A stretch of 64,000 nt of DNA from UBA1181 sp045226255 (GCA_045226255.1 JBGVCG010000012.1:62001-126000), one strand, 5' to 3'; shown: positions 1-8,168, numbered from the stretch's first letter. Numbers and translations are program-made. Notes: generated by a model from the letters alone, not told the origin.

Positions 1-423
1 CATCGGTGAACTTAAATAGGAATCTTTAAAACCTAAATTTTTCACTTCCCCATTGGCCAAATCTTTGATGAATGCGGATTTGTCGTTTCCTTTTATGTAT
101 AACCCGTTGATTGTATGCTTCTTCCCATCAAATACACCTTGGAATGTCACGATGGGGGTCCACTCTCTGAATGTGCCTTCTCTTATTCCCCCTACACTGT
201 CCAGGACATTCTCGTTGATGACAATGTCGTTCGATAGGAATGCGCATGCGGCTGTGTTCCCCTCGATGCTTTCATGTGTGCCGTTGGTGATGGATGCGAA
301 CTCATACAGTTCGTCCGCTGTGCTAATCTGGTAGGGATCCTCTTTCGTGCCCGTTCCGTTCATGGCAAAGGAGAGGCAGGTGTTTATCAAAGACATCCAT
401 AGAATCGTGTATACATGTTTCAT
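1..423 (-). CDS. Exported GLUG-type surface protein, N-terminal part
   Basis: The reading frame is open from an ATG at 423 to the window edge, so only about 141 N-terminal residues are visible. It begins with a signal peptide (MKHVYTILWMSLINTCLSFA), then a segment of the type GTGTKEDPYQISTADELYEF, followed by F.G.FDGKKHTINGLYI and a stretch FIKDLANGEVKNLGF. This pattern (a region to be filled, then 'GVFDGKKHTINGL' and 'I.nGEVKNLGF') is typical of Bacteroidota surface or adhesin-like proteins with GLUG-like beta-helix repeats. ATG 423 was preferred over ATG 429 because AGGA lies 6 nt upstream of it and would abut the other. A TACATTTG box at 515-522 on this strand would give a leader of about 85 nt. 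Substrate or partner cannot be told. Confidence 0.7.
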   Translation of the reverse strand, partial: MKHVYTILWMSLINTCLSFAMNGTGTKEDPYQISTADELYEFASITNGTHESIEGNTAACAFLSNDIVINENVLDSVGGIREGTFREWTPIVTFQGVFDGKKHTINGLYIKGNDKSAFIKDLANGEVKNLGFKDSYLSSPM

Positions 424-514
424 ATTCATTCCTGATTTGTTCCGAATTTTGTGAATAATTCGGTTGATGTGAAAACCTTGTATTCCATTTATTGCTGAAG
501 GGCAATTAATTCGC

Positions 515-522
515 CAAATGTA
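515..522 (-). promoter_or_regulatory. -7 promoter box (TACATTTG)
   Basis: On the minus strand this is an exact TAnnTTTG box about 85 nt upstream of the partial surface-protein gene. No good -33 TTTG is seen at the usual 19-21 nt spacing, so only the -7 element is called. Confidence 0.4.
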
Positions 523-635
523 CAGAAAACAATTCGGATGCGGAAAAATCTCATGTGCGAATTCGGTACCGTCTTGTATTTCTTAGTTATTGTCAATTGA
601 GTTCTTCCCTTCCCATGTGCGGGGGCGGATGGCTC

Positions 636-668
636 AAAAAAAAAGCGACGGTTTTGCCATCGCTTTCT
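636..668 (-). terminator. Intrinsic terminator of the 720-1055 gene
   Basis: Read on the minus strand, AAGCGATGG pairs with CCGTCGCTT across a short CAAAA loop (one mismatch) and is followed by a run of eight or more T. It lies about 50 nt after the stop of the small coiled-coil gene. The rest of 424-719 holds only the start region of the first gene and no further supportable feature. Confidence 0.75.
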
Positions 669-719
669 TGTTAAGTTAATAAATAATTCCTTGGTGTTTT
701 CTTTCCCCTGCGGATTCCG

Positions 720-1055
720 CTATCCTACCTTTTTCTGCAACTGGTCGTTCCCTTTGTAGTTCTTGCAACCTGTCGCGATGGAGGATAGGGCGTCTTGAAT
801 CATGTAAAAGGCCTCTTTGAGGGTCTTGTCCGCTTGGGTGAGTCTGCATACCAAGTCTTTCGTTACGACCATGGTTTCAGGAGAGTCACAGTCCTGTGGA
901 CTGACATTCGCAATGTCATTCACGAAGGGTTGAATCTGTTTTTGTTCAAACTGCAGGATGTTGAATTTCTGCTTCATGTCTGCCAACAATCGATCGATTT
1001 CCCTGGTGATGTCTGTCGCGCTTTTCCTAGTGATTGGCTCCAGTTCTTTTTCCAT
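720..1055 (-). CDS. Small cytosolic coiled-coil protein, function unknown
   Basis: A 111-residue protein with no signal peptide or membrane segment. Its sequence is largely helical and heptad-like (ITREIDRLLADMKQKFNILQFEQKQIQPF, then LTQADKTLKEAFYMIQDALSSI), suggesting a coiled coil or helical bundle. It is rich in Asp, Lys and Gln. It lies downstream of sufS-sufE on the same strand but 165 nt away and with its own terminator, so it may be separately transcribed. I do not recognise the family. The coding call rests on the clean ATG, the length and the terminator placed right after the stop. A plus-strand ORF over the same bases has no recognisable product. Confidence 0.6.
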   Translation of the reverse strand: MEKELEPITRKSATDITREIDRLLADMKQKFNILQFEQKQIQPFVNDIANVSPQDCDSPETMVVTKDLVCRLTQADKTLKEAFYMIQDALSSIATGCKNYKGNDQLQKKVG

Positions 1056-1220
1056 TGTTTTGTCGTTTTGTTAGTTCATATTCGTCTCTGCTAATATAGT
1101 CATCTGTCTTGGAGATAGGAAATTTTTTCGGACAGAGTTATTAACAAAATATGAAATGACAAATGTCTTGAAAGAACGTTCGCCCCTATTTTTATGGTGT
1201 GGAATCGGGAAATTTGTTCC

Positions 1221-1649
1221 TCAATCCTCGGTTCTCTTCGATTTGAAGGCCAATGCGTACATCCTCATCTGCTTCACCATGGCGAGCATTCCGTTGGATC
1301 GGGTGGGGGAAAGGTGCTCTTTCAACCCTATCTTGTCGATGAAGTGGAGGTCGGTCTCCAGGATCTCGTCAGGGGTATGCCCGGACATCACCTCGACCAG
1401 CATGGCGACGATGCCTCCGGCGATGTCGGTGTTGCTCTCGCCTTGATAATAGACCAGTCCGTCCTTGTACTCCGCATATACCCACACCTTGCTTTGACAC
1501 CCCTCAATGAGGTATTCGTCTGTCTTGTATTGCGGGTCGATGCCTGGATTGGACATTCCCTTGTCGATGATCTGCTGGTATTTGTCCAACCAATCGTCGA
1601 GGAATTCGAACTCAGAGATGATCTCTTCTTGTTTCTCTTCTATCGTCAT
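1221..1649 (-). CDS. sufE: SufE-type sulfur acceptor protein
   Basis: A 142-residue protein of the usual SufE length. SufE takes the persulfide from the cysteine desulfurase SufS and passes it to the SufBCD scaffold in Fe-S cluster assembly. The acceptor cysteine is C51 in the motif LIEGCQSKVWV, and the family signature continues with GGIVAMLVEVMSGHTPDEI, the core that faces the desulfurase. The C-terminal LSPTRSNGMLAMVKQM is the conserved SufE end. The gene starts 21 nt after the stop of sufS, so the two are almost certainly one transcript (sufS first). sufBCD are not in the window, so the SUF genes are split in this genome or placed elsewhere. Assignment is secure at family level. Confidence 0.95.
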   Translation of the reverse strand: MTIEEKQEEIISEFEFLDDWLDKYQQIIDKGMSNPGIDPQYKTDEYLIEGCQSKVWVYAEYKDGLVYYQGESNTDIAGGIVAMLVEVMSGHTPDEILETDLHFIDKIGLKEHLSPTRSNGMLAMVKQMRMYALAFKSKRTED

Positions 1650-1670
1650 AGCCTATGTGTTAGTCGTTTT

Positions 1671-2897
1671 TTATCTTCTTCCGAACATTTTTGCGGCACG
1701 TTCCACGCCTGCCACGAGGATGTCGATCTCCTCTTCGGTGTTATAGAGTCCGAAGGATGCCCGCACGGTTCCTTCGATGCCGAACGCTGTCATGACGGGC
1801 TCCGCGCAGTGATGGCCGGTGCGCACCGCGATGCCGAGTTTATCGAGGATGGAGCCGAGATCGTACGGATGGATGTCTCCGACGAGGAACGAGATGAGTC
1901 CGCTCCGCTCCTTCGCGTTGCCGATGAACCGTATGTGCTCGATTGCGCTCAGCTTCTCCTTGGCGTATCTGACCAGCTGTTGCTCATGCTCCGCGATGTT
2001 CGCCATGCCTATCTGGCTGACGTAGTTCAACGCTGCCGCCAAGGCGGTGGAGCCGATGTAGTCGGGCGTGCCGGCCTCGAACTTGAATGGCAGCTCGTTG
2101 AAGGTGGTCTTCTCGAAGGTCACCTTTTTGATCATCTCGCCACCGCCCTGGTAAGGTGGTAGCTTGTCGAGCCAAGCCTCTTTGCCGTAGAGCACGCCGA
2201 TGCCAGTCGGTCCGTAGATCTTGTGTCCGGAGAAGACGTAGAAGTCCGCGTCGAGCTCCTGCACGTCGATCGGCATGTGAGGCACGGACTGTGCGCCGTC
2301 CACCAAGACAGGGATGTTGTGCGCATGCGCCTTCCGTATGATCTCCCTCACCGGGTTCACCGTTCCGAGTGCGTTGGAGACGTGCGTCACGGAGATGAAT
2401 TTTGTCTTTTCCGTGATGAGTTGGTCCAGCTGGTCCACTTGAAGCACACCCTCCGCGTCGAAAGGGATGACCTTCAGTCGGATGTCCCGGTCTTGTTGCT
2501 GCAGTTGCCAAGGAACAATGTTGGAGTGGTGCTCCATCTGTGTGATGATGACCTCGTCACCATCCTTGCATTGGCTTCTGCAGAAGGAGGAAACCACCAG
2601 GTTGATGGCTTCTGTCGTGCCACGGGTGAAGATGATCTCGCGGGCATATTTCGCGTTGATGAACTTCCTGACCGTTTCGCGGGCCGCTTCGTGCGCTTCT
2701 GTCGCCTCTTGGCTAAGGAAATGGACGCCACGGTGGATGTTAGCGTTGTGGTTCAGATAGTTCTCGCTGATCTTCTCCACCACGCATAACGGTTTTTGGG
2801 TCGTCGCCGCATTGTCCATGTAGACAAGCGGTTTGCCATATATCTCTTTCTTCAGAATAGGGAAATCCTCCCTGATTTTTTCTATGTTGAAACTCAT
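1671..2897 (-). CDS. sufS: Cysteine desulfurase, SufS type
   Basis: A 408-residue PLP enzyme that converts cysteine to alanine and holds the sulfur as a persulfide for SufE. It shows the class V aminotransferase layout: YMDNAATTQKP near the N-terminus, the H/N-rich substrate motif TQMEHHSNIVPWQ, DGAQSVPH before the PLP site, the Schiff-base lysine K226 in FSGHKIYGPTG, and the catalytic cysteine C364 in RTGHHCAEPVM. The short loop around this cysteine is the SufS (group II) form rather than the IscS form. Downstream sufE supports this. A TACATTCG box at 2923-2930 on this strand, a variant of TAnnTTTG, lies 26 nt before the start. Usual family length, no oddities. Confidence 0.97.
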   Translation of the reverse strand: MSFNIEKIREDFPILKKEIYGKPLVYMDNAATTQKPLCVVEKISENYLNHNANIHRGVHFLSQEATEAHEAARETVRKFINAKYAREIIFTRGTTEAINLVVSSFCRSQCKDGDEVIITQMEHHSNIVPWQLQQQDRDIRLKVIPFDAEGVLQVDQLDQLITEKTKFISVTHVSNALGTVNPVREIIRKAHAHNIPVLVDGAQSVPHMPIDVQELDADFYVFSGHKIYGPTGIGVLYGKEAWLDKLPPYQGGGEMIKKVTFEKTTFNELPFKFEAGTPDYIGSTALAAALNYVSQIGMANIAEHEQQLVRYAKEKLSAIEHIRFIGNAKERSGLISFLVGDIHPYDLGSILDKLGIAVRTGHHCAEPVMTAFGIEGTVRASFGLYNTEEEIDILVAGVERAAKMFGRR

Positions 2898-2957
2898 TCT
2901 GCTATCCTTTTTTTATTTTGCGCGAATGTATTAAAAAAGTGCCAATCCAATATCTCC

Positions 2958-3320
2958 TTATGGTAAAAATGCGTCTTCGATATGTTCGATTTTGAATGAA
3001 CTGTTTTGGGCACCGACGACGACGGAGAGGATGTCGAATTGGGTAGGCATCATGATGTTGAACTTGAAGATGTAGGCTTCCGCCGCCGAGATGGTGTTGC
3101 GCATCTTCGTCTTGTTCACTGTCTCCGCCGGGGCGAGGAGAAAGTTGTCCCGCCTGGTCCGCACCTCCACGACCACCAGGGTGCCATCCTTTTCCGCCAC
3201 GATGTCCAGTTCCAGCTTGCCGCTTCGCCAGTTGCGATGCCTGATCTTGTACCCTTTCGCCGAGAGGTATTCCACTGCTTTTTCTTCGCCTAATAGGCCT
3301 AAGTCATTATGTTCTGCCAT
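2958..3320 (-). CDS. yraN: YraN family (UPF0102) nuclease-fold protein
   Basis: From the ATG at 3320 this is a 120-residue protein starting MAEHNDLGLLGEEKAVEYL, the normal N-terminus of the family; a 24-residue extension to a start at 3392 is unlikely because it adds no conserved sequence. The YraN family has an endonuclease-like (PD-(D/E)XK-related) fold and often lies near DNA-processing genes; its role is not settled. The core is seen as GYKIRHRNWRSGKLELDIVAE then VVVEVRTRRD. The last motif carries Arg where many homologues have Lys (VEVKTR), which could weaken catalysis. It is a single gene between sufS and the divergently transcribed ATPase. Confidence 0.88.
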   Translation of the reverse strand: MAEHNDLGLLGEEKAVEYLSAKGYKIRHRNWRSGKLELDIVAEKDGTLVVVEVRTRRDNFLLAPAETVNKTKMRNTISAAEAYIFKFNIMMPTQFDILSVVVGAQNSSFKIEHIEDAFLP

Positions 3321-3437
3321 GATTTCACAAATAAACAGGTTAGTAATTAATTGAATGTGATGCAAAGTTATGGAAAAATTTCGGTTGCGCAAATAAGGAT
3401 AGATTACTTACCCTGCTATATTTTTTTTGTGGTATTT

Positions 3438-3582
3438 GTCCCGAAAAGTGTGGGGTTGGAGTGGTTTATCGTCCCGAAAAGTGTTGTGTGTTGTATTATA
3501 TTCGTCCCGAAAAGTGTTGTAATTCTTGCAATATCGTCCCGAAAAGTGTATATTTGTGACGATTTGTTGTCCCGAAAAGTGT
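3438..3582 (+). repeat. Five phased copies of a 14-bp repeat upstream of the ATPase gene
   Basis: The unit GTCCCGAAAAGTGT occurs exactly at 3438-3451, 3471-3484, 3504-3517, 3536-3549 and 3569-3582. Start-to-start distances are 33, 33, 32 and 33 bp, about three helical turns, with unrelated 18-19 bp sequences between them. The last copy ends 7 nt before the ATG of the AAA/DUF4143 gene. Copy 4 lies between the -33 and -7 elements of a good promoter and copy 5 lies in the leader. This looks like an array of protein-binding sites on one face of the helix. It is too short-unit to be a CRISPR array and no cas genes are nearby. Confidence 0.9.
3526..3556 (+). promoter_or_regulatory. Promoter of the AAA/DUF4143 ATPase gene
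   Basis: TTG at 3526-3528 is followed after 20 nt by TATATTTG at 3549-3556, a good match to the Bacteroidota promoter. The predicted transcription start is near 3563, giving a leader of about 27 nt. The fourth 14-bp repeat sits inside the promoter spacer and the fifth in the leader, so binding there should interfere with transcription. Confidence 0.65.
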
Positions 3583-3589
3583 AAATACA

Positions 3590-4888
3590 ATGGAAAGAGT
3601 AATTTATAAATCACTGATTGAGTGGAAGTTAAAGAAGAACAGAAAACCCCTGATTGTAAATGGGGCGAGGCAGGTGGGAAAAACATTTGTCCTTCGTGAA
3701 TTTGCCGAACGTGAATTTACGAAACATGTCTATTTTTCTTTGGATAGAAATGCTCAAGCTAGGCATATATTGGAGAGTGGTTCGAGTGTCCAATCTATCA
3801 TCATGGCTCTTTCTGCTCTTTCTGGGGTTGACATTACCCCTAACGACACACTCATTGTGGTTGATGAGATTCAGGAATCTCCTGCGGCACTCAATTCGCT
3901 GAAGTTTTTTTGCGAAGATGCTCCGGACTATCCTATTGCGGTGGCGGGTTCGTTGTTGGGAATTTCGCTCCATGGAAATTATTCGTTTCCGGTAGGGAAG
4001 GTTGACATGTTGAAAATGTATCCGATGTCGTTCGAGGAGTTCTTGTCCGCTATGGGGAAGTCCCAACTCGTTGATGTGTTGCGGAATAACAATTGGGAGG
4101 TTGTCAACCTGCTTAAGGGAGAATTTGTTGATCTTTTGCGGCAATATTATTATGTTGGTGGAATGCCGGCGGTGGTTCAAGGATTCGTCTCGGGGAATGG
4201 ACCTCGTGCTGTTCGTGAGATGCAGGAACAGATTCTTTTCGACTATGCGCGGGATTTTTCGAAACATGCGCCTGTGAATCAGGTCCCACGAATTAATATG
4301 GTTTGGAATTCCATCCCTTCCCAGCTCGCTAAGGAAAACAAGAAATTCATATATGGTGCGATGAAAAAGGGAGCTCGTGCCAATGATTTTGACCTTGCTA
4401 TCCAGTGGCTTGTTGATGCTGGCCTAGTTTATAAGGTGAATAGGGTTAATAAAATAGAGTCTCCTTTGAAATTCTACGAAGATTTTTCTTCGTTCAAATT
4501 GTTCATATTGGATGTCGGTTTGATGGGTGCGATGGTAGGCGCTTCGGCGGAGGCTGTTCTTACAAACAATGCTATTTTCAAGGAGTATAAGGGTGCTTTT
4601 ACGGAATTATTTGTGTGTGATTCGTTGATTTGCAATGGTATAAATCCTTTTTATTATTCGTCGGAGGATGCCCATTTGGAGGTGGATTTTGTGATTCAAG
4701 GAAAGACTTCTGTTTCCCCTGTTGAAGTGAAGGCGGAGGAAAATGTCCATTCCAAATCATTAAAGGCGATTGTTAATAAACAACCCGATTTGAAGGCCAT
4801 TCGATTGTCGATGAAGGATTTAGACAGGCAAGACTGGATGACGAATTTGCCTTTGTACGCTTTCGTCGAGGAGCTTAAGTCATTATAA
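3590..4888 (+). CDS. AAA family ATPase with DUF4143 C-terminal domain
   Basis: A 432-residue cytosolic protein. The AAA_14 domain has Walker A GARQVGKT at residues 25-32, Walker B LIVVDEIQE around 88-96 and the sensor stretch PIAVAGSLLG. The DUF4143 part ends in a PD-(D/E)XK-like core: FTELFVCDSLI, then HLEVDFVIQ near 360-368 and VSPVEVKAEENVHSKSL near 375-390. Members are very common and multi-copy in Bacteroidota and other anaerobes; their role is unknown, with proposals ranging from defence to mobile-element-like behaviour. The gene stands alone between yraN (divergent) and hemW, with five 14-bp repeats upstream that suggest tight control of its expression. The stop is 51 nt before the hemW start. 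Confidence 0.92.
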   Translation: MERVIYKSLIEWKLKKNRKPLIVNGARQVGKTFVLREFAEREFTKHVYFSLDRNAQARHILESGSSVQSIIMALSALSGVDITPNDTLIVVDEIQESPAALNSLKFFCEDAPDYPIAVAGSLLGISLHGNYSFPVGKVDMLKMYPMSFEEFLSAMGKSQLVDVLRNNNWEVVNLLKGEFVDLLRQYYYVGGMPAVVQGFVSGNGPRAVREMQEQILFDYARDFSKHAPVNQVPRINMVWNSIPSQLAKENKKFIYGAMKKGARANDFDLAIQWLVDAGLVYKVNRVNKIESPLKFYEDFSSFKLFILDVGLMGAMVGASAEAVLTNNAIFKEYKGAFTELFVCDSLICNGINPFYYSSEDAHLEVDFVIQGKTSVSPVEVKAEENVHSKSLKAIVNKQPDLKAIRLSMKDLDRQDWMTNLPLYAFVEELKSL

Positions 4889-4939
4889 TTGAGCGTTTTC
4901 CTCGCTGGGGACCTCCTCCATTTTTACTATCTTCGCGTC

Positions 4940-6070
4940 ATGGCTGGCATCTATGTCCATATTCCGCTCTGTAGGAGCCGTTGCGTCTATTGCGACTTCT
5001 ACTCTTCCACGTTCGACGGTAACCGTTCCGAACTGGTCGATGCTATCTGCACGGAGTTGGTGCAGCGGCGGGACTATCTGCGTGGGGCGACCGTCAAGAC
5101 GCTCTATTTCGGGGGTGGTACGCCTTCGCTCTTGCGCCCGGACGAGTTGTCCAAGATCTTCTCTGCCGTGGAGGCGAATTACCCTTGTGCCTTCGAGGAG
5201 GTGACGCTGGAGGCAAACCCGGACGACCTTTCCGATGATTTCCTGACATCGCTGAAACACTTCCCCATTAACCGTTTGAGCATAGGCATACAGAGCTTCC
5301 ACGACGATGACCTGACCCTCTTGAACCGCAGGCATACGGCAGAGGAGGCGAAGGCGGCGGTGCGTCGTTGCCAGTCGCACGGCTTCCCGAACATCAGTAT
5401 CGACCTGATCTACGGACTGCCGAACCAGACCCTCTCCGCTTGGGAGGATAACCTGCGTCAAGCCATCGAGCTGGATGTCCCGCACATCTCCGCCTACCAC
5501 CTGACCTACGAGGAGGGGACGAAGATCTATAGGATGTTGCAGAAAGGTGAGGTGCATGAGGTGGACGAGGAACTGAGCGTCGGGATGTTCCATCTGCTCC
5601 GTTCCAAGTTGCAAGAGGCTGGTATACAGCAATATGAGATCTCCAATTTCGCACGGCCAGGTTATCATGCGCGGCACAACTCCTCCTATTGGGACGGCAC
5701 GCCCTACTTGGGTGCGGGTCCGGCCGCCCATTCGTTCGACGGCAAGGATAGACGTTGGAATATCTCCAACACGCGCCGCTACATCGAAGCCATCCGTACG
5801 GGCGAACCTTACTATGAGATGGAGGTGTTGGATGAAACCTCCTCCTACAATGACTATGTCATCACTTCGTTGCGCACCCTTGCGGGAATGGATTTGAAAC
5901 ACCTTTCGGAGCGGTTCGGCGAACCTTATGTTTCCTATTGTATGAGGCAGGCGCAACCGTTCATTGATCGAGGACTGCTTTGTCGTGCCTCTGACCGTCT
6001 CTTCCTGACCGAGCAGGGTCTTTTCGTTTCGGATGCGGTGATGGAGGAGATGATGATGATAAATGATTGA
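4940..6070 (+). CDS. hemW: HemW-like radical SAM protein
   Basis: A 376-residue radical SAM protein related to coproporphyrinogen III dehydrogenase. The start at 4940 is chosen because MAGIYVHIPLCRSRCVYCDFYSS is the conserved N-terminus; an upstream in-frame extension to 4889 overlaps the previous stop and is not conserved. The [4Fe-4S] cysteines are C11, C15 and C18 in CxxxCxxCxF, the HemW form, whereas true HemN has CxxCxC-type extension. TLYFGGGTPSLL, NRLSIGIQSF and ISIDLIYGLPNQT are the SAM-binding and barrel motifs. HemW homologues bind heme and act in heme delivery rather than in heme synthesis. A TATCTTCG sequence lies only 5 nt before the ATG. Confidence 0.9.
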   Translation: MAGIYVHIPLCRSRCVYCDFYSSTFDGNRSELVDAICTELVQRRDYLRGATVKTLYFGGGTPSLLRPDELSKIFSAVEANYPCAFEEVTLEANPDDLSDDFLTSLKHFPINRLSIGIQSFHDDDLTLLNRRHTAEEAKAAVRRCQSHGFPNISIDLIYGLPNQTLSAWEDNLRQAIELDVPHISAYHLTYEEGTKIYRMLQKGEVHEVDEELSVGMFHLLRSKLQEAGIQQYEISNFARPGYHARHNSSYWDGTPYLGAGPAAHSFDGKDRRWNISNTRRYIEAIRTGEPYYEMEVLDETSSYNDYVITSLRTLAGMDLKHLSERFGEPYVSYCMRQAQPFIDRGLLCRASDRLFLTEQGLFVSDAVMEEMMMIND

Positions 6071-6257
6071 GGATTAAAATTTTATAGTTTATAATCATAT
6101 ACGTCCCATCCTTTCGAAGGGTAATGTAAATAGTAAAATAGTAAATGATCGCAACCGCCCAATACGGCAAATGACTCCGTCATGATACTAAATGTGATGT
6201 TTCTTCCTGATTGTATGTTTTTTAACATATTATTTGTACCTTTGCAAAAAAAAGAAG
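6071..6257. other. Intergenic region hemW-coaD
   Basis: It holds an A/T-rich stretch at 6123-6148 (GTAAATAGTAAAATAGTAAATG) that resembles one at 38244-38276, and the coaD promoter box TACCTTTG at 6237-6244, 13 nt before the coaD start. No convincing gene. Confidence 0.4.
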
Positions 6258-6722
6258 ATGAGAATAGCTGTATTTCCTGGTAGTTTCGATCCTTTTACGA
6301 TAGGACACTATTCTGTCGTGAAGCGTGCGCTGAATTTCGTGGACGAAGTGGTGATAGCAATTGGTGTGAACGATGCGAAGAAGACACTCTTCTCCGTTGA
6401 GCAACGATATAAGATCATCTCCAAGGCTTTCTGTGATGAGCCGCACGTCTCCGTGAAGAGCTATGACTCCTTGACGGTGGACTTCGCACGGGAGGTCAAT
6501 GCGGACATCATCCTCAGGGGCATCCGCTCCATCCAGGACTTCGAGTACGAGAAGACCATCGCCGACGCCAACCGTCGTTTGTCGGGTATTGACACGGTGC
6601 TCCTCTTCACGGAACCTCAACACTCTTTCATCAGCTCTACCGTTGTGCGTGACCTAATTCGCTACGGAAAGGATATCACCACTTTCCTCCCGCCTCATGT
6701 TTCGGTGGAGGATCTGAAGTAG
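6258..6722 (+). CDS. coaD: Phosphopantetheine adenylyltransferase
   Basis: A 154-residue enzyme that transfers AMP from ATP to 4'-phosphopantetheine, the fourth step of coenzyme A synthesis. The nucleotidyltransferase signature is at the N-terminus, GSFDPFTIGH (TxGH at residues 14-17), and the second ATP-binding motif is ISSTVVRDLI around 125-134. The start MRIAVFPG at 6258 fits the family; an extension to 6234 would run through the TACCTTTG promoter box (6237-6244) and is rejected. Length is normal for CoaD. It is a single gene facing the ftsX cluster, 154 nt upstream of ftsX. Assignment is secure. Confidence 0.97.
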   Translation: MRIAVFPGSFDPFTIGHYSVVKRALNFVDEVVIAIGVNDAKKTLFSVEQRYKIISKAFCDEPHVSVKSYDSLTVDFAREVNADIILRGIRSIQDFEYEKTIADANRRLSGIDTVLLFTEPQHSFISSTVVRDLIRYGKDITTFLPPHVSVEDLK

Positions 6723-6876
6723 GTCTCCCATCCACCCTCTGCCTGACGCTTCCTTTGGGTCTCGTAGGGATCCATACGCCTGAAAAAGCCTGTAATTAAA
6801 CTTTTTTAACATTAATTATTTCCGAGAGAGGTTATTTGTTGCTTTTTTTGCGGAAAATTTGGGTGTATAGTATCTG

Positions 6877-7758
6877 ATGAAAAAGAAAGCGAAACATAGA
6901 TTTTTCAATTCGAAGTTAACTTCGGCGATTAGTATTTCGATCGTACTCTTTCTCCTAGGATGTATCATATTTGTCGGTTTCATGTCTAAAACGTTGTCTA
7001 CCTACGTTTTAGAGAGTGTCTCGTTGACCGTTTTCTTGCAGAAGAACACGACGGAGGAGGCCCGTGTGAACCTGGAGAAGTATCTGGCGTCGCAACCCTA
7101 TACCAAGAAGGAGAAATTCATCGATAAGGCGACAGCCATCGAGGAGCTTTGCCAAGACATCGGCGAGGACCCTGAGGAGTACAAGGATATGGAGATCGAC
7201 CGTATCAACGATATGATTGAGGTGAGCATGAATGCGGCCTATGCGAACAATGACAGCATCCTTCCGATAGTGAAGACCATCCAGCTCTTTGAGTGCGTGG
7301 ATCGTGTGGATTATCAGGAGAGTATGATAGACCGTATCGGCAATAACATTCAGAAGTTGGTTTCCGTGCTGATTTGTACGGCGGCGGTCTTGTTGCTGAT
7401 CTCTTATGTGTTGATTAGCAATACAATACAGCTGTTGATCCACTCGGATCGATTCCTGATACATACGATGACGTTGGTGGGTGCCACGAAGAGTTTCGTG
7501 CGCCGTCCATATATATTGGAGAGTCTTATCATTGCGGTGGTGGCGTTCGTGTTGGCGACCATATACCTGATGGGCTTGGGTTATTTGCTGAAGGATGATT
7601 TCCCGCCAAGCATGGAGGGAATGACGAGCGACCCGATGCTGTACGTCGTTGTGTTGGGAAGTATCTTTGTCTTCAGTATCATCATCACGTGTGTGGCTAC
7701 TCATCGTGCGGTGAGCAAGTACCTGAAACAACAGGTGGACGACCTTTATTATATTTAA
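6877..7758 (+). CDS. ftsX: Cell division protein FtsX (permease-like)
   Basis: A 293-residue membrane protein of the FtsX family. A short basic N-terminus is followed by TM1 (about residues 16-40), an extracytoplasmic domain of about 120 residues containing the usual VFLQKNTTEEARVNLEKYL start, then three more TM segments (about 165-190, 215-238 and 252-275) in the FtsX permease domain. FtsX with FtsE couples ATP hydrolysis to peptidoglycan hydrolase activation during division; ftsE is not adjacent here. It leads the Bacteroidota-typical run ftsX-DUF3098-uppP-truB-queA, all on the plus strand with gaps of 6-32 nt, so it is likely the first gene of that operon. Confidence 0.93.
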   Translation: MKKKAKHRFFNSKLTSAISISIVLFLLGCIIFVGFMSKTLSTYVLESVSLTVFLQKNTTEEARVNLEKYLASQPYTKKEKFIDKATAIEELCQDIGEDPEEYKDMEIDRINDMIEVSMNAAYANNDSILPIVKTIQLFECVDRVDYQESMIDRIGNNIQKLVSVLICTAAVLLLISYVLISNTIQLLIHSDRFLIHTMTLVGATKSFVRRPYILESLIIAVVAFVLATIYLMGLGYLLKDDFPPSMEGMTSDPMLYVVVLGSIFVFSIIITCVATHRAVSKYLKQQVDDLYYI

Positions 7759-7790
7759 TAAATTGACAAATAAATAATTACATAAATAAA

Positions 7791-8162
7791 ATGGTTTCTA
7801 GAGAAGATTTTGCATTGCCCAAAGAGAACTTGTTTCTTATTGCGGTAGGTTTTGTCATCATTCTGATCGGATGTATCTGTATGATTGGCGGCGGTAGTGA
7901 GGATGGTGTTTCCTATAATCCGGAGATTTTCAGTACGATGAGGATTACGGTGGCACCGATTATCCTAGTCTTTGGTTTTTTCTTTGAGATTTTCGCTATC
8001 GTTTGGCTTCGTGGTGGAAAGAATTCGGTGTGCGTTAGGGAAGAGTCCAATTCTGAGTATGACAAACTCGCCCCAGTGGAGAATAAGGGAAATGAGAAAA
8101 TCGAACTCCCTGAAGGCAAAACACTCTCGCTTCGTGGTCCGAAAAAACAAGGGAGGAGATAA
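7791..8162 (+). CDS. DUF3098 small membrane protein with C-terminal extension
   Basis: A 123-residue protein with two membrane segments (about residues 13-33 and 50-72). The family pattern is clear: FALPKENLFLIAVGFVIILIG, then FSTMRITVAPIILVFGFFFEIFAIVW. DUF3098 proteins are normally about 75-85 residues and lie directly after ftsX in Bacteroidota; their function is unknown, but the conserved linkage suggests a role with FtsX or the cell envelope. Here a charged tail of about 45 residues follows the second TM, which is longer than usual. It sits 32 nt after ftsX and 6 nt before uppP. Confidence 0.88.
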   Translation: MVSREDFALPKENLFLIAVGFVIILIGCICMIGGGSEDGVSYNPEIFSTMRITVAPIILVFGFFFEIFAIVWLRGGKNSVCVREESNSEYDKLAPVENKGNEKIELPEGKTLSLRGPKKQGRR

Positions 8163-8168
8163 TAGAAA

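Noticed and set aside
53..334. Plus-strand ORF of 93 codons over the first gene
   Set aside because: The opposite strand encodes a signal peptide and a recognisable GLUG-type pattern; the plus frame has none.
3438..3582. Possible CRISPR array (five regular repeats with 18-19 nt spacers)
   Set aside because: The unit is only 14 bp, spacers are far shorter than in any CRISPR type, the array overlaps a promoter, and no cas genes are present.
3351..3686. Two ORFs, one on each strand, across the 14-bp repeats
   Set aside because: Their peptides (VPKSV- and TFRD-type repeats) only reflect translation of the DNA repeat; they also cover the promoter of the ATPase gene.
4883..5956. 357-codon antisense ORF opposite hemW
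   Set aside because: hemW has full family motifs; the antisense frame is an artefact of G/C-rich codon bias. The same holds for long antisense ORFs over sufS, ileS, metG, pnp and the NifK-like gene.
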